From the NCBI RefSeq assembly GCF_047345145.1, contig NZ_JBLFER010000007.1:1-64000 (forward strand): a DNA stretch of 64,000 nt. Reading direction: 5' to 3'. Numbering within the stretch: position 1 is the stretch's first letter; every line of letters starts with the position of its first letter. Shown here piece after piece: positions 53,010-62,259 of this stretch. The notes under the pieces were generated by a model that saw only the letters and a list, made by a program, of their open reading frames with translations, made no database searches and had not been told where the DNA came from. This DNA comes from Maribacter_C sp047345145. Its GTDB lineage: Bacteria > Bacteroidota > Bacteroidia > Flavobacteriales > Flavobacteriaceae. The position numbers and the translations under genes are program-made.

Positions 53010-53528
53010 ATGAAAATGAAATTTTTACTAATGTCAGTTTTGACATTATCGTTCTTTGCTATGCACGCCCAAGACAATCTTGCACAAACTACTATTCAAG
53101 CCGTTTTATCTGGCAATCAAGATCAAGTTATTCAGTTGGCCGAGGCCTTTTCTGAAGAGCAGTACGACTGGAGGCCTGCAGAGGGAGTTAATTCTGTGGG
53201 AGAGGCCCTGATGCATGTAGCGGGGGGAAATTATTTTTTAGCTTCTAAAATGGGGTTTGCTCCGCCGGAAGATGTTGATATGATGAATTTAGGCAAAATC
53301 ACAGGAAAAGATAATATTATTGCCGCTTTGAAAAAGTCAAATGCGTTTGTTCTTGACAAAATCACAATGGTTGAGACGGCTGCACTTAATGAGGAAGTCG
53401 ATTTTGGTTTTGCCAAAATGAACAAACTGGGTGGGCTTTTAGCTATGATGGAGCATAATGGAGAGCACAAAGGGCAATTAATTGCTTATGCACGATCAAA
53501 TGGTGTTGTTCCGCCATGGAGCAAGTAA
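53010..53528 (+). CDS. Exported DinB-fold protein
   Basis: This 172-residue protein has a signal peptide (ends MHAQ) and a DinB/YfiT four-helix fold with metal-ligand histidines in ALMHVAGGN and the pair in EHNGEHKGQL. Such proteins are thiol-dependent transferases or of unknown role; an exported form is common in Bacteroidota. A terminator follows. Confidence 0.82.
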   Translation: MKMKFLLMSVLTLSFFAMHAQDNLAQTTIQAVLSGNQDQVIQLAEAFSEEQYDWRPAEGVNSVGEALMHVAGGNYFLASKMGFAPPEDVDMMNLGKITGKDNIIAALKKSNAFVLDKITMVETAALNEEVDFGFAKMNKLGGLLAMMEHNGEHKGQLIAYARSNGVVPPWSK

Positions 53529-53550
53529 TTCTCCTAAAAATATCTTTATT

Positions 53551-53577
53551 AAAGGTGCTATTTGGCACCTTTTTTTA
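53551..53577 (+). terminator. Intrinsic terminator after the DinB-like gene
   Basis: AAAGGTGC (53551-53558) pairs with GCACCTTT (53565-53572) over a 6-nt loop, followed by more T residues. Confidence 0.85.
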
Positions 53578-53747
53578 TGCAAAAAACCGTCACTTTATTT
53601 GAGGTGTTATCTTATCCTTAAAATCTGTATATCAACTATTTAAATTCTCTAAAATTGATTTTTAAACAATTTTAATGTAAATTTAACGTTAAGTAATTGT
53701 AAATTAATTTAAAAATCACCTGCCCTGGTCTAAAAAAGCTGCAGATT

Positions 53748-53873
53748 ATGAAAGAGATAAATAATAATACAGACAAAAAAAATAAAAACTACAACAAGAA
53801 AAACATAGTCAACTTCGTAAAAAACTACGCGCGAAATTGCCGTTATTCTTTCAACAGAATTTTAAGTGCTTAG
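53748..53873 (+). CDS. Possible 41-residue basic peptide
   Basis: An ATG-to-stop frame encodes a Lys/Asn-rich N-terminal half and NFVKNYARNCRYSFNRILSA at the end. It ends exactly where the convergent rsmG begins. There is no promoter box or obvious ribosome site, and Asn/Lys-rich short frames arise by chance in AT-rich DNA, so this is tentative. The rest of the 345-bp gap between the DinB-like gene and rsmG holds the terminator and AT-rich sequence without visible structure. Confidence 0.3.
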   Translation: MKEINNNTDKKNKNYNKKNIVNFVKNYARNCRYSFNRILSA

Positions 53874-54509
53874 TTAGCCCCTAAATTTTTGTGGCAAATA
53901 AACTACCTTCTTAGTAGCAAAAAAGTCCTCTTCGAAATAGTTGGGTAAATTAAAAATTTCAGCTGTTCGATAATCTTGGAGCTCTTCTGAAAGATCACCT
54001 CCTTTTAGGTATAAGATGCCGTTTCGTCGTTCGTGAATCGATTCTTTTTTGATTTTGCCTTTTACCCAATGTGTAAAAGTAGGCATTGAGGCGACTGCCC
54101 TACTTACAATAAAATCAAACTGCTCATTAATTTCCTCCACTCGCGAATTTATTGAAGTGACATTGGTAATTCCTAAACCTTCTACAACTTCTTCAACTAC
54201 TTTTATTTTTTTTCCAATAGAATCTACTAAGGTAAAATGTGTTTCAGGGAATAAAATGGCTAAGGGAATTCCTGGAAAACCTCCACCCGTTCCTACATCC
54301 ATAACTTTGCTTCCAGGGAGAAACTGTTGAATTTTTGCTATACCGAGAGAATGTAATACGTGACGAATATAGAGTTCATCAATATCCTTTCTGGACACCA
54401 CATTAATCTTCTGATTCCAATCTTTGTATAGATTTTCCAATTGACCAAACTGTTCTTTTTGCTCCTCAGTGATATCAGGAAAATACTTTAACACTATTTC
54501 TATCCCCAT
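53874..54509 (-). CDS. rsmG: 16S rRNA (guanine(527)-N7)-methyltransferase
   Basis: This 211-residue SAM methyltransferase makes m7G527 in 16S rRNA. Features: YKDWNQKINVVSRKDIDELYIRHVLHSLG, the SAM loop VMDVGTGGGFPGIPLAI, TLVDSIGKKIKVVEEV and IVSRAVASMPTF. Length and motifs are typical of RsmG. It is convergent with the DinB-like gene and divergent from the desaturase gene. Confidence 0.95.
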   Translation of the reverse strand: MGIEIVLKYFPDITEEQKEQFGQLENLYKDWNQKINVVSRKDIDELYIRHVLHSLGIAKIQQFLPGSKVMDVGTGGGFPGIPLAILFPETHFTLVDSIGKKIKVVEEVVEGLGITNVTSINSRVEEINEQFDFIVSRAVASMPTFTHWVKGKIKKESIHERRNGILYLKGGDLSEELQDYRTAEIFNLPNYFEEDFFATKKVVYLPQKFRG

Positions 54510-54603
54510 CTGAATTAAAATTTCAACAAAAATAGTATATTCACAAGCACTAATATTTTCTTTTTTTGGGAAAGTATTCAGATAAAGAGGGATTCCATTC
54601 CCT

Positions 54604-54611
54604 TACCTTTG
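54604..54611 (+). promoter_or_regulatory. Candidate -7 box for the desaturase gene
   Basis: TACCTTTG matches TAnnTTTG, 18 nt before the ATG at 54630. The nearest upstream TTTG (54565-54568) is too far for a -33 element. Confidence 0.45.
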
Positions 54612-54629
54612 TAAAAAAATGCGCTTACT

Positions 54630-55730
54630 ATGAACCAGACTACCGTTCGATTTTCCAGAAAAGATTCTGCACAGTTTTTTAAGACTTTGAACAAAAGAGT
54701 TAATGATTATTTCAAAGAAAACAAATTAAAGAAAACAGGGAATTGGAGATTGCATCTAAAGACTATTATTATGTTCGCAATGTTCTTAACCCCTTACTTT
54801 CTAATATTGACTTTAGGTCTACCTACTTGGGCCAATTTGCTACTAACTATTCTTATGGGAGTGGGTATGGCCGGTGTTGGCATGAATGTAATGCACGATG
54901 GCAACCACGGTTCCTATTCCAATAAAAAATGGGTTAATAAACTCATGGGAAGCAGTATCTACATTTTGGCAGGTAATGTTTACAACTGGCAAGTACAACA
55001 CAATGTATTGCATCATACTTATACGAATATTCACGAGCATGATGAAGATATGGAAGCGGGTCGCATTCTTCGCTTTTCAAAACATGCAGAGTGGCAAAAA
55101 CACCACAAATTTCAACATATTTACTCGGTCTTTCTTTACGGATTATTGACTTTTAATTGGGCCATTACGACCGATTTTCAGCAAATGTACCGCTACATGA
55201 AACGTAAACTTTCTTATGGTAAACTACCGAGTCCTGCTGTGAATTGGAGCACCTTAGTAATTACCAAATTACTATATGTTACGATTTGGATTGTACTCCC
55301 ACTTATCTTCGTTGATATTGCTTGGTGGAAAATTCTTCTAGGTTTCTTTATCATGCACTATGTGGCTGGCGTAATATTAAGTGTGACCTTTCAACTAGCA
55401 CATATTGTAGACGATGCACAAACTCCGTTGCCAGACGAAAGCGGAACTATGAAAAATACATGGGCTATTCACCAATTGTTTACAACTGTAAACTTTGGCA
55501 CAAAGAATAAGATTGTAAACTGGTTTACGGGAGGATTGAATCATCAGGTCGAACACCATATTTTTCCGAATATCAGTCATGTTCATTACACCAAAATTTC
55601 TAAAATCGTAAAGGAAACTGCAAAGGAATTTAATTTACCATATAACGAATATAAAACTACGCGAAAAGCGATTTTTTCCCATTTTAAACATTTGAAGGAA
55701 TTAGGAAAACAGCCAGCTTTACAAGTATAA
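54630..55730 (+). CDS. Membrane fatty acid desaturase
   Basis: This 366-residue di-iron membrane desaturase carries the three histidine boxes HDGNH (89-93), HNVLHH (124-129) and HQVEHH (305-310), the last with the Q-x-x-HH form typical of front-end/linoleoyl-type acyl desaturases. Four or so transmembrane helices separate them. It probably introduces double bonds into membrane acyl chains, for example in cold adaptation. No cytochrome b5 domain is fused. A strong inverted repeat follows the stop. Confidence 0.92.
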   Translation: MNQTTVRFSRKDSAQFFKTLNKRVNDYFKENKLKKTGNWRLHLKTIIMFAMFLTPYFLILTLGLPTWANLLLTILMGVGMAGVGMNVMHDGNHGSYSNKKWVNKLMGSSIYILAGNVYNWQVQHNVLHHTYTNIHEHDEDMEAGRILRFSKHAEWQKHHKFQHIYSVFLYGLLTFNWAITTDFQQMYRYMKRKLSYGKLPSPAVNWSTLVITKLLYVTIWIVLPLIFVDIAWWKILLGFFIMHYVAGVILSVTFQLAHIVDDAQTPLPDESGTMKNTWAIHQLFTTVNFGTKNKIVNWFTGGLNHQVEHHIFPNISHVHYTKISKIVKETAKEFNLPYNEYKTTRKAIFSHFKHLKELGKQPALQV

Positions 55731-55756
55731 CTGCAATTATACAGCAGCTTTCTTTT

Positions 55757-55814
55757 AGTAGCTCAATAATCCATTCAGACAATTAAAAAGCCGAATCACG
55801 ATTATTGAGCTACT
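55757..55814. repeat. Perfect 15-bp inverted repeat with 28-nt loop
   Basis: AGTAGCTCAATAATC (55757-55771) and its exact complement (55800-55814) enclose 28 nt. It lies 26 bp after the desaturase stop and may end that transcript, although the long loop and interrupted T-run are unusual for an intrinsic terminator. Confidence 0.7.
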
Positions 55815-55895
55815 TATTTTTACGCTATTCACAAAGTGCTTTCAAATAGTTAATAATCAATTCCTTTTTCTCACAAAAAAGAATAGTAAATGCTG

Positions 55896-55903
55896 TAATT
55901 TTG
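55896..55903 (+). promoter_or_regulatory. Candidate -7 box for the aminotransferase gene
   Basis: TAATTTTG matches TAnnTTTG, 25 nt before the ATG at 55929; no -33 TTG at standard spacing. Confidence 0.4.
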
Positions 55904-55928
55904 GGGTGCATTTTAAACCCGTACTCTA

Positions 55929-57119
55929 ATGAGCAACCAACTATCAGATAGAATAAACAATGTCACTCCTTCAGCAACCCTTGAAATGGCTGCAAAAGCC
56001 CGCGAATTAAGAGCAGCAGGCAAAGATATCATCGGACTCAGTTTAGGTGAACCTGATTTCAATACTCCTGACTACATAAAAGACGCCGCTATACAAGCGG
56101 TAAATGACGATTACAATTCATATACACCCGTTGATGGTTATGTAGATTTAAAGGATGCAATCATCACCAAATTAAAACGGGATAATGATTTAACCTATAA
56201 CCGATCGCAATTAGTTGTTTCGACGGGAGCCAAACAAGCACTTTACAATGTTGCCCAGGTAGTTTTGAATGAAGGCGATGAAGTTATTTTACCTTGCCCT
56301 TACTGGGTGAGTTACAGTGATATTGTGAAATTAGCTGGTGGTGTACCAATAGAAGTAACAACCTCTATAGACACTGATTTCAAAATGACTCCAGAGCAGC
56401 TTGAAGAAGCCATTACTCCGAAAACTAAAATGCTTTGGTATAGTTCGCCTTGTAATCCAAGTGGTTCAATTTATAGCATAGAAGAATTAAGAGGATTAGC
56501 TGATGTTTTAAAAAAACATCCTCAGATTGTAGTTGTGAGTGATGAAATTTATGAGCATATCAACTACGGCGTTACTGCCCATGCTTCGATGGCTGCTTTT
56601 GAGGATATGTATGATAGAACAGTTACGGTAAACGGAGTAGCAAAAGCTTTTGCCATGACTGGATGGCGCATTGGTTATATTGGAGCTCCCACATATATTG
56701 CTCGTGCCTGCAACAAATTGCAAGGTCAAGTAACTAGTGGAGCAAATTGTATTGCGCAACGTGCCGTTATAACTGCTTTAGTGGAATCGCCAAGTCGTGT
56801 TCAATATATGGTTGACGAATTTAAAGGAAGAAGAACTTTAATTCTAGAATTATTAAACGGTATCGACGGATTCAAATGTAATGAGCCTGAAGGAGCTTTT
56901 TATGTTTTTCCAGATGTTACTGCATATTTTGGAAAAACTTTAAATGGAACTAACATTAACAATGCTTCTGACTTTGCCATGTATTTGTTGGAAAATGCAA
57001 ATGTTGCCACAGTAACTGGCGATGCATTTGGAAATGGCAATTGTATTCGTATTTCTTATGCGGCTTCGGAAAAAGATATTCGGGAAGCAATCTCTAGAAT
57101 TAAAGCCGCTGTGGCTTAA
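55929..57119 (+). CDS. Class I PLP aminotransferase (aspartate aminotransferase type)
   Basis: This 396-residue fold-type I aminotransferase has the PLP lysine at 239 in NGVAKAFAMTGWRIGY, with SLGEPDFNTP near residue 38, STGAKQALYN, PCNPSG and VVSDEIYEHI. This is the Igamma aspartate aminotransferase layout (AspC/AspB of Bacillus and Thermus type), which transfers amino groups between aspartate and 2-oxoglutarate. Related prephenate activity cannot be excluded. A terminator follows. Confidence 0.92.
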   Translation: MSNQLSDRINNVTPSATLEMAAKARELRAAGKDIIGLSLGEPDFNTPDYIKDAAIQAVNDDYNSYTPVDGYVDLKDAIITKLKRDNDLTYNRSQLVVSTGAKQALYNVAQVVLNEGDEVILPCPYWVSYSDIVKLAGGVPIEVTTSIDTDFKMTPEQLEEAITPKTKMLWYSSPCNPSGSIYSIEELRGLADVLKKHPQIVVVSDEIYEHINYGVTAHASMAAFEDMYDRTVTVNGVAKAFAMTGWRIGYIGAPTYIARACNKLQGQVTSGANCIAQRAVITALVESPSRVQYMVDEFKGRRTLILELLNGIDGFKCNEPEGAFYVFPDVTAYFGKTLNGTNINNASDFAMYLLENANVATVTGDAFGNGNCIRISYAASEKDIREAISRIKAAVA

Positions 57120-57139
57120 AAAAATCACTTGAAATATTC

Positions 57140-57175
57140 AAACCACACCAATTCCAAATTGATGCGGTTTTTTTA
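57140..57175 (+). terminator. Intrinsic terminator after the aminotransferase gene
   Basis: A 14-position stem with two mismatches begins AAACC and closes GGTTT around the loop CCA, followed by a run of T. Confidence 0.75.
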
Positions 57176-57329
57176 TTTAAAGGTGAATAATAGCATTACT
57201 AAAGAACATTGTGAGATTTATCTTTCCAACTTAAGAAAAGTATCCTCAGAAAAATCAAAGACAGTTCTTAGATTTCAAGTAAATTCTAAGTAACTTTAAA
57301 CCAACCTTTTGAACCTAAATACCAAAACG

Positions 57330-57566
57330 ATGAAGACGATGACATGCAAACAGCTCGGAGGAGCTTGTGACACCAAATTTCAAGCAGATACTTTTGAAGA
57401 AATGGCTGAGCTTAGTAAAAAACATGCAATGGAGATGTTTCAAAAAGGTGACTCCGCCCATCTTGAAGCAATGAATAACATGCAGAACCTTATGAAATCT
57501 CCAGAAGCAATGCAAGCTTGGTTTGGCGAACGCAGAAGAGAGTTCGAAGCATTACCTGAAGATTAG
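57330..57566 (+). CDS. Small DUF1059-like protein
   Basis: This 78-residue cytoplasmic protein (from the ATG at 57330; an upstream TTG at 57309 is less likely) starts MKTMTCKQLGGACDTKF and continues TFEEMAELSKKHAMEMFQKGD and WFGERRREFEALPED. The two cysteines and general length match the DUF1059-type family. The function is unknown. Confidence 0.75.
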   Translation: MKTMTCKQLGGACDTKFQADTFEEMAELSKKHAMEMFQKGDSAHLEAMNNMQNLMKSPEAMQAWFGERRREFEALPED

Positions 57567-57579
57567 TTATCAATTTGAA

Positions 57580-59070
57580 CTAAGTTCGCTTCCAGAAATA
57601 AGGTGTTAAAAGAATTAATACTGTAAAAAGTTCAAGTCTTCCTGCGAGCATTAAAAATCCGCACCACCATTTGCCAGCATTGGGCAAACTATTAAAATTA
57701 CTTACTGGATTAAGGCTACCCAAAGCTGGACCCACATTGCCTAAGGATGAAGCCGCCCCTCCTATAGCAGATTCAAAGTCAAGCCCTAGAATTCCTAAGA
57801 CTAATGCCCCTATTATAAAGAGTAACATATAAAGCACAAAAAAGGCTATGATATTATAAACAATATGTTCCTTTACTGTTTTGTCATTGTAACGCACAGG
57901 AATAATTGCATTGGGGTGCAAGGTTCGTTTAAATTCTAATATTCCATTCTTAATAATAAGTAAGTGACGCATAACTTTGATACCTCCTGCAGTGGAACCA
58001 GCTGAACCTCCTAAGAAAAACAAACCAAAGAAAAAGATGGTTAAAAAGGGTGTCCAACTTGTGAAATCTGCAGTTACAAATCCTGTCGTAGTAACTATTG
58101 CGATAACTTGAAAGAGCCCATGACGTATGGAACTTTCCGCTTCACCCAAAACCATTGGATGAAAATCTGAAACAGGTACATTTGCCTGAAAATAGATAAC
58201 CACGGCGGCTAGTATTGTAAATAGTAAAATAAAGCCGGCATAGAACTTAAACTCTTCGTCTTTTAAGATTCGTTGTATTTTACCTTTAAAAGCGAAGTAG
58301 CTTAAGACAAAATTGCTTCCAGCTAAGAACATAAATAACATTATGATATACTGAATCGCTGGGGTATCATTCCAATGAGCGACACTTGCATTCTTTGTAG
58401 AAAACCCACCAGTTGACAATGTAGCCAAAGCATGATTAATGGCATCAAAAAAGGACATTCCCGCAATACTTAATAGAAGTGTTTCAGCTGCGGTATAACC
58501 CACATAAATCAACCAAAGCCTTTTTGCTGTATCTGTAATTCTAGGATGAAGTTTATCCGCACTGGGGCCCGGTGCTTCGGCAGCAAAAAGCTGCATACCT
58601 CCTATTCCTAATAGCGGTAAAATTGCTATTGCTAAAACGATAATACCCATTCCACCTATCCAATGGGTCAGACTTCGCCAAAGTAAAATTCCTTCCGGGA
58701 GGGCTTCAATATTATCAACGACTGAGGCTCCAGTAGTTGTATAACCAGAAATAGTCTCAAAAAAAGCATTAGTTACTCCAGGTATTGCACCTGAAAAAAG
58801 ATAGGGTAACATCCCCGAAAGGGACATCACAATCCAGCCAAAAGTTACAATTATATAGCCTTCTTTACGCTGTACTTCTTTCTTATGCTTTCTCGTAGCA
58901 AACATGAGTAGCATTCCCGTAAACATAGTACTCAGCGCGGCCAAAGAAATATCTAGTGTAGCACCATCTTTATAGATTAAACTAACTGCAGCAGCCACCA
59001 ACATAAAACCGCCATTGACTAATAATAGCAGACCCATGATGTGAAGAATAATTCTGGAATTTAGTCGCAT
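57580..59070 (-). CDS. trkH: Trk-type potassium uptake channel subunit
   Basis: The preferred start at 59070 (MRLNSRIILHIMGLLLLVNGG) lies 1 bp after the trkA stop, giving 496 residues. The protein has multiple membrane-pore-membrane units with selectivity-filter glycines (TTTGASV, LATLSTGGFST, TTTGFVTADF, SSLGNVGPA). TrkH imports K+ and is gated by the TrkA ring encoded upstream. The longer frame to 59199 would overlap trkA heavily and is unlikely. Confidence 0.94.
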   Translation of the reverse strand: MRLNSRIILHIMGLLLLVNGGFMLVAAAVSLIYKDGATLDISLAALSTMFTGMLLMFATRKHKKEVQRKEGYIIVTFGWIVMSLSGMLPYLFSGAIPGVTNAFFETISGYTTTGASVVDNIEALPEGILLWRSLTHWIGGMGIIVLAIAILPLLGIGGMQLFAAEAPGPSADKLHPRITDTAKRLWLIYVGYTAAETLLLSIAGMSFFDAINHALATLSTGGFSTKNASVAHWNDTPAIQYIIMLFMFLAGSNFVLSYFAFKGKIQRILKDEEFKFYAGFILLFTILAAVVIYFQANVPVSDFHPMVLGEAESSIRHGLFQVIAIVTTTGFVTADFTSWTPFLTIFFFGLFFLGGSAGSTAGGIKVMRHLLIIKNGILEFKRTLHPNAIIPVRYNDKTVKEHIVYNIIAFFVLYMLLFIIGALVLGILGLDFESAIGGAASSLGNVGPALGSLNPVSNFNSLPNAGKWWCGFLMLAGRLELFTVLILLTPYFWKRT

Positions 59071-59071
59071 G

Positions 59072-60421
59072 TTACAAGAACAGTCTTTCGATTTTAGAAA
59101 TTGCTTCAGGTAAGCAACAAACAACAACACGGTCTCCCGCCTGTATTTCGTATCCACCAAGAGCAATAACGCCCACACCATCTCGAACAACTCCCCCAAT
59201 AGTGGCCTCTTTTGGAAAGTCTAGGTTGCGAATACTATTACCTGTAACCTTAGAACCTGGTTTAACGACAAATTCCAAAATCTCAGCATTTAGATTGTTC
59301 AAACGCATTGATGCAACCACATCACCTTTTCTAATGTGTCTAAAAATATTATTGGCAGCCAAAAGTTTTTTATTGATTAAAGTATCAATACCTATTGAAT
59401 GAGATAGTTGAAAATAATCCATGTTTTCAACCAAGGCGATTGTTTTTTTAATGTGCTTTGACTTTGCCACTAAACACGACATGATATTGGTTTCTGAATT
59501 TCCTGTAACCGCTATAAAGGCATCCATTGATTCAAGACTCTCTTCTTCAAGAAGTTCAACATTTCGACCGTCTCCATTTATAACTAAGGCTGTTGGCAGG
59601 TCATCTGCTAAGTCAAAGGCCTTTTCTTTATTCTTTTCAATCAGTTTTACATTGAATTTTTTAGCACAAAGATCTCTTGCCGCCTTAAATCCGACTTTAC
59701 TGCCACCAAGAATCATTACATTTTTAATCTCCTCTTTTTTCTTACCAGTAAGTTTATAAAGTTCATCGACTCCTTCTTTCACTGTGATGAAATACACTTG
59801 ATCTCCTTCTTTAAAAACCGTATCACCTCTGGGAATTACTGTATATTGAGTGCCCATGCGTTTTAAAGCAATAGGCATAAAATGCAATTCTGGAAAAATT
59901 GTTGCCGCCTCTTTTACCATCTTGCCAACAAATGGGGCAGATTTGGGCAGAGAAACACCCACCATGATCAATTCACCCTCCTCAAACTCGTAAGTATCGT
60001 TAAATGCAGATTTGTTTAAAAGCAGTTGAATTTCAGTTGCCGCCAGTTCCTCAGGAGAAATCAGTTCATCAATACCCAACTCATCAAACTTGATAGTGTC
60101 TTTGCAATCAACAAATTCTGTATTCGAAATACGCGCTATCGTTCGTTCACACCCTAACTGCTTTGCCAACATACATAGCGTTATGTTCGTTGTTTCAGAA
60201 GAGGTTACACCAATTACTAGATTCGAATTCTGTACCTGAGCATCCTTTAGGACAGCAATAGAAGTTGCATCGCCACGCAGCACTCTAATATCTAAATGAT
60301 TGTCAGCATAAGTTAGACTTTCCTTGTCTGTATCAATCAAGGTAATATCTTGAGATTCGTAAGAAAGTAGTTTTGCCAAATGAAAGCCTACCTCACCAGC
60401 GCCAGCAATTATAATTTTCAT
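59072..60421 (-). CDS. trkA: Trk system K+ uptake regulator
   Basis: This 449-residue cytoplasmic protein has two RCK units: Rossmann folds start at MKIIIAGAGEVGFHLAKLL and NVMILGGSKVGFKAARDL, each followed by an RCK-C domain. NAD(H)/ATP binding controls the TrkH channel. It is the first gene of the trkAH operon and is divergent from menG. Confidence 0.95.
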   Translation of the reverse strand: MKIIIAGAGEVGFHLAKLLSYESQDITLIDTDKESLTYADNHLDIRVLRGDATSIAVLKDAQVQNSNLVIGVTSSETTNITLCMLAKQLGCERTIARISNTEFVDCKDTIKFDELGIDELISPEELAATEIQLLLNKSAFNDTYEFEEGELIMVGVSLPKSAPFVGKMVKEAATIFPELHFMPIALKRMGTQYTVIPRGDTVFKEGDQVYFITVKEGVDELYKLTGKKKEEIKNVMILGGSKVGFKAARDLCAKKFNVKLIEKNKEKAFDLADDLPTALVINGDGRNVELLEEESLESMDAFIAVTGNSETNIMSCLVAKSKHIKKTIALVENMDYFQLSHSIGIDTLINKKLLAANNIFRHIRKGDVVASMRLNNLNAEILEFVVKPGSKVTGNSIRNLDFPKEATIGGVVRDGVGVIALGGYEIQAGDRVVVCCLPEAISKIERLFL

Positions 60422-60478
60422 CGAATACCACTATTGTTGTTTAGAAACGGTTTTTGACAACCACCTCAACTCAGAAAG

Positions 60479-60498
60479 AAATGTCGCTTGAGACATTT
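60479..60498. repeat. Inverted repeat in the trkA-menG intergenic region
   Basis: AAATGTC (60479-60485) and GACATTT (60492-60498) flank a 6-nt centre. The site lies between divergent promoters 58 bp upstream of trkA, so it is more likely an operator or structured leader than a terminator. Confidence 0.4.
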
Positions 60499-60657
60499 TG
60501 GCTTTTTTACAGCTCATTTCAAGAAAAATTTGCAAAGATTTGCGGAGCAAAACTACACAATTTTTGTCACCTTACCACCGATTTCACACAAGTATTAAAC
60601 TAAGGCACAGTCACTTTATTGTATCTCAATAAGAACCTTATATGCAGGCTTATATCG

Positions 60658-60665
60658 TATCTTTG
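60658..60665 (+). promoter_or_regulatory. Candidate -7 box for menG
   Basis: TATCTTTG matches TAnnTTTG, 17 nt before the ATG at 60683. The TTG at 60674 that would extend the frame by three codons is not needed. Confidence 0.45.
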
Positions 60666-60682
60666 CCAAAAATTTGCTGATA

Positions 60683-61414
60683 ATGTCGAAAAAAGTAACT
60701 CCTTATAAAGATTCTGAACTTGGCAAAAAGGAACAAGTCACCCAGATGTTCGATTCCATTTCAGGTAATTATGATGGACTAAATCGTGTTATTTCTTTTG
60801 GTATTGATATCAAATGGCGCAAACGTGTGGTAGCTATTCTAAAGAAAAAACAACCTAAATCTATTCTTGACATTGCCACGGGCACTGGCGATTTAGCCAT
60901 AAATATGATCAAAACCGGAGCGGAAAGAATTGTCGGATTAGATATCTCGCCTGGAATGCTTGAGGTTGGAAAAAAGAAAGTCAATGAAAAAAAGTTTCAT
61001 GAAACTATCGAAATGGTAGTGGGAGACAGTGAAAATCTTCCCTTCGATGATAGCACGTTTGATGCTATAACTGTAGCTTTTGGAGTTCGTAATTTTGAAA
61101 CTTTAGATAAAGGACTAGCAGAAATTTATCGTGTTTTAAAACCTTCTGGAACCTTTGTTGTACTCGAAACGTCAGTACCAACTAAAACTCCATTCAAGCA
61201 AGGGTATTATTTTCATTGTAATTATATTCTTCCTTTGGTCGGGCGACTTTTTTCAAAAGATCGTTCCGCATACACTTATTTATCTGAATCTGCGGCGGTT
61301 TTTCCACACGGCGAAAACTTCAACAATATTTTGCGTAAAATCGGGTTTATAGAGGTAGAGAATAAACCCCAAACTTTTGGAGTTGCTTCTATATATGTTG
61401 CAACGAAAGCCTAA
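60683..61414 (+). CDS. menG: Demethylmenaquinone methyltransferase
   Basis: This 243-residue UbiE/MenG-family SAM methyltransferase catalyses the last step of menaquinone synthesis. Features: MFDSISGNYDGLNRVISFGIDIKWR, SAM loop ILDIATGTGDLAI, VGDSENLPFDDSTFDAITVAFGVRNF and YLSESAAVFPHGENF. Bacteroidota use menaquinone, consistent with the Na+-NQR. porT follows at 40 bp, a neighbour pair known from other Bacteroidota. Confidence 0.94.
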   Translation: MSKKVTPYKDSELGKKEQVTQMFDSISGNYDGLNRVISFGIDIKWRKRVVAILKKKQPKSILDIATGTGDLAINMIKTGAERIVGLDISPGMLEVGKKKVNEKKFHETIEMVVGDSENLPFDDSTFDAITVAFGVRNFETLDKGLAEIYRVLKPSGTFVVLETSVPTKTPFKQGYYFHCNYILPLVGRLFSKDRSAYTYLSESAAVFPHGENFNNILRKIGFIEVENKPQTFGVASIYVATKA

Positions 61415-61454
61415 CCAAATTCAGTGTAAGCAAAGACCCTTATAATTTAACTAA

Positions 61455-62198
61455 ATGAATAGATTAGTATTTCTTCTTCTTGGGATGTTTATTCTAAGTT
61501 CTCCATTGTCAGCTCAGTTTAAAGAAAAACCAGTTCTTAATATTGAGAATAAGGATAAAAAATTCTTAAACTATGGTTATTATTTAGGGCTGAATCAGTA
61601 CGATTTTAAATTTGACTACAAAGATAATCAAGGGACAGATGCTCAGGGAAACGATTTGACCGATATTTGGGTTGCTAAATCTTTTGGATTCACCGTAGGT
61701 CTCATAGGTGAAATGCGGATTAACGAATTTTTAGATTTGCGTTTTGAACCTGGCTTAGCTTATAACCTAAGGACATTACGTTTTCCAGAGCTACTAAGTT
61801 CTTCTAGCCCCGAACTTAGAGAGGGACAATCAATACGCGAAGTAAAATCAACGTACATCAATTTCCCCTTGCTTTTAAAAGTTGGTACGCGACGTTTTGG
61901 AAACTTCAAACCCTTTCTGATTGGAGGTGCTTCTACTTCTTTAAATTTAGGCAGCAATGAAACCGCTCTTGATGATAATTCTTCGGGTACTTTTCGAATG
62001 AAAAAGTGGGTTTATAATTATGAGCTAGGCTTCGGAATAGATTTTTACTTGGAATATTTCAAGTTCACTCCTTCAATTCGAGGTGTTTTCGCGATAACTG
62101 ATGAATTGGTTCCTGACAATAACCCTAGTAGTCCATGGACTGGTAATATTGATGCCATGCGAACGAGAGGTTTATTTATCAATTTTACATTTGAATAA
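61455..62198 (+). CDS. porT: PorT family outer-membrane protein
   Basis: This 247-residue protein has a signal peptide (ends PLSAQ) and an eight-stranded-barrel-like beta pattern: YGYYLGLNQYDFKF, LDLRFEPGLAYNLRTLRF, YINFPLLLKVGTRR, FKPFLIGGAS, and a C-terminal phenylalanine-rich strand (RGLFINFTFE). PorT (SprT) is a T9SS component needed for cargo export and gliding. The menG-porT order supports the call. Confidence 0.88.
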   Translation: MNRLVFLLLGMFILSSPLSAQFKEKPVLNIENKDKKFLNYGYYLGLNQYDFKFDYKDNQGTDAQGNDLTDIWVAKSFGFTVGLIGEMRINEFLDLRFEPGLAYNLRTLRFPELLSSSSPELREGQSIREVKSTYINFPLLLKVGTRRFGNFKPFLIGGASTSLNLGSNETALDDNSSGTFRMKKWVYNYELGFGIDFYLEYFKFTPSIRGVFAITDELVPDNNPSSPWTGNIDAMRTRGLFINFTFE

Positions 62199-62259
62199 TA
62201 GACATTGCCAAAGTCAAAATCTCGGAATACTGCCTTAAAAATAAAACATATTACACTTA

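Noticed and set aside
59071..59199. The upstream extension of trkH into trkA
   Set aside because: It would overlap trkA by 128 bp; the ATG at 59070 gives the family N-terminus 1 bp after the trkA stop.
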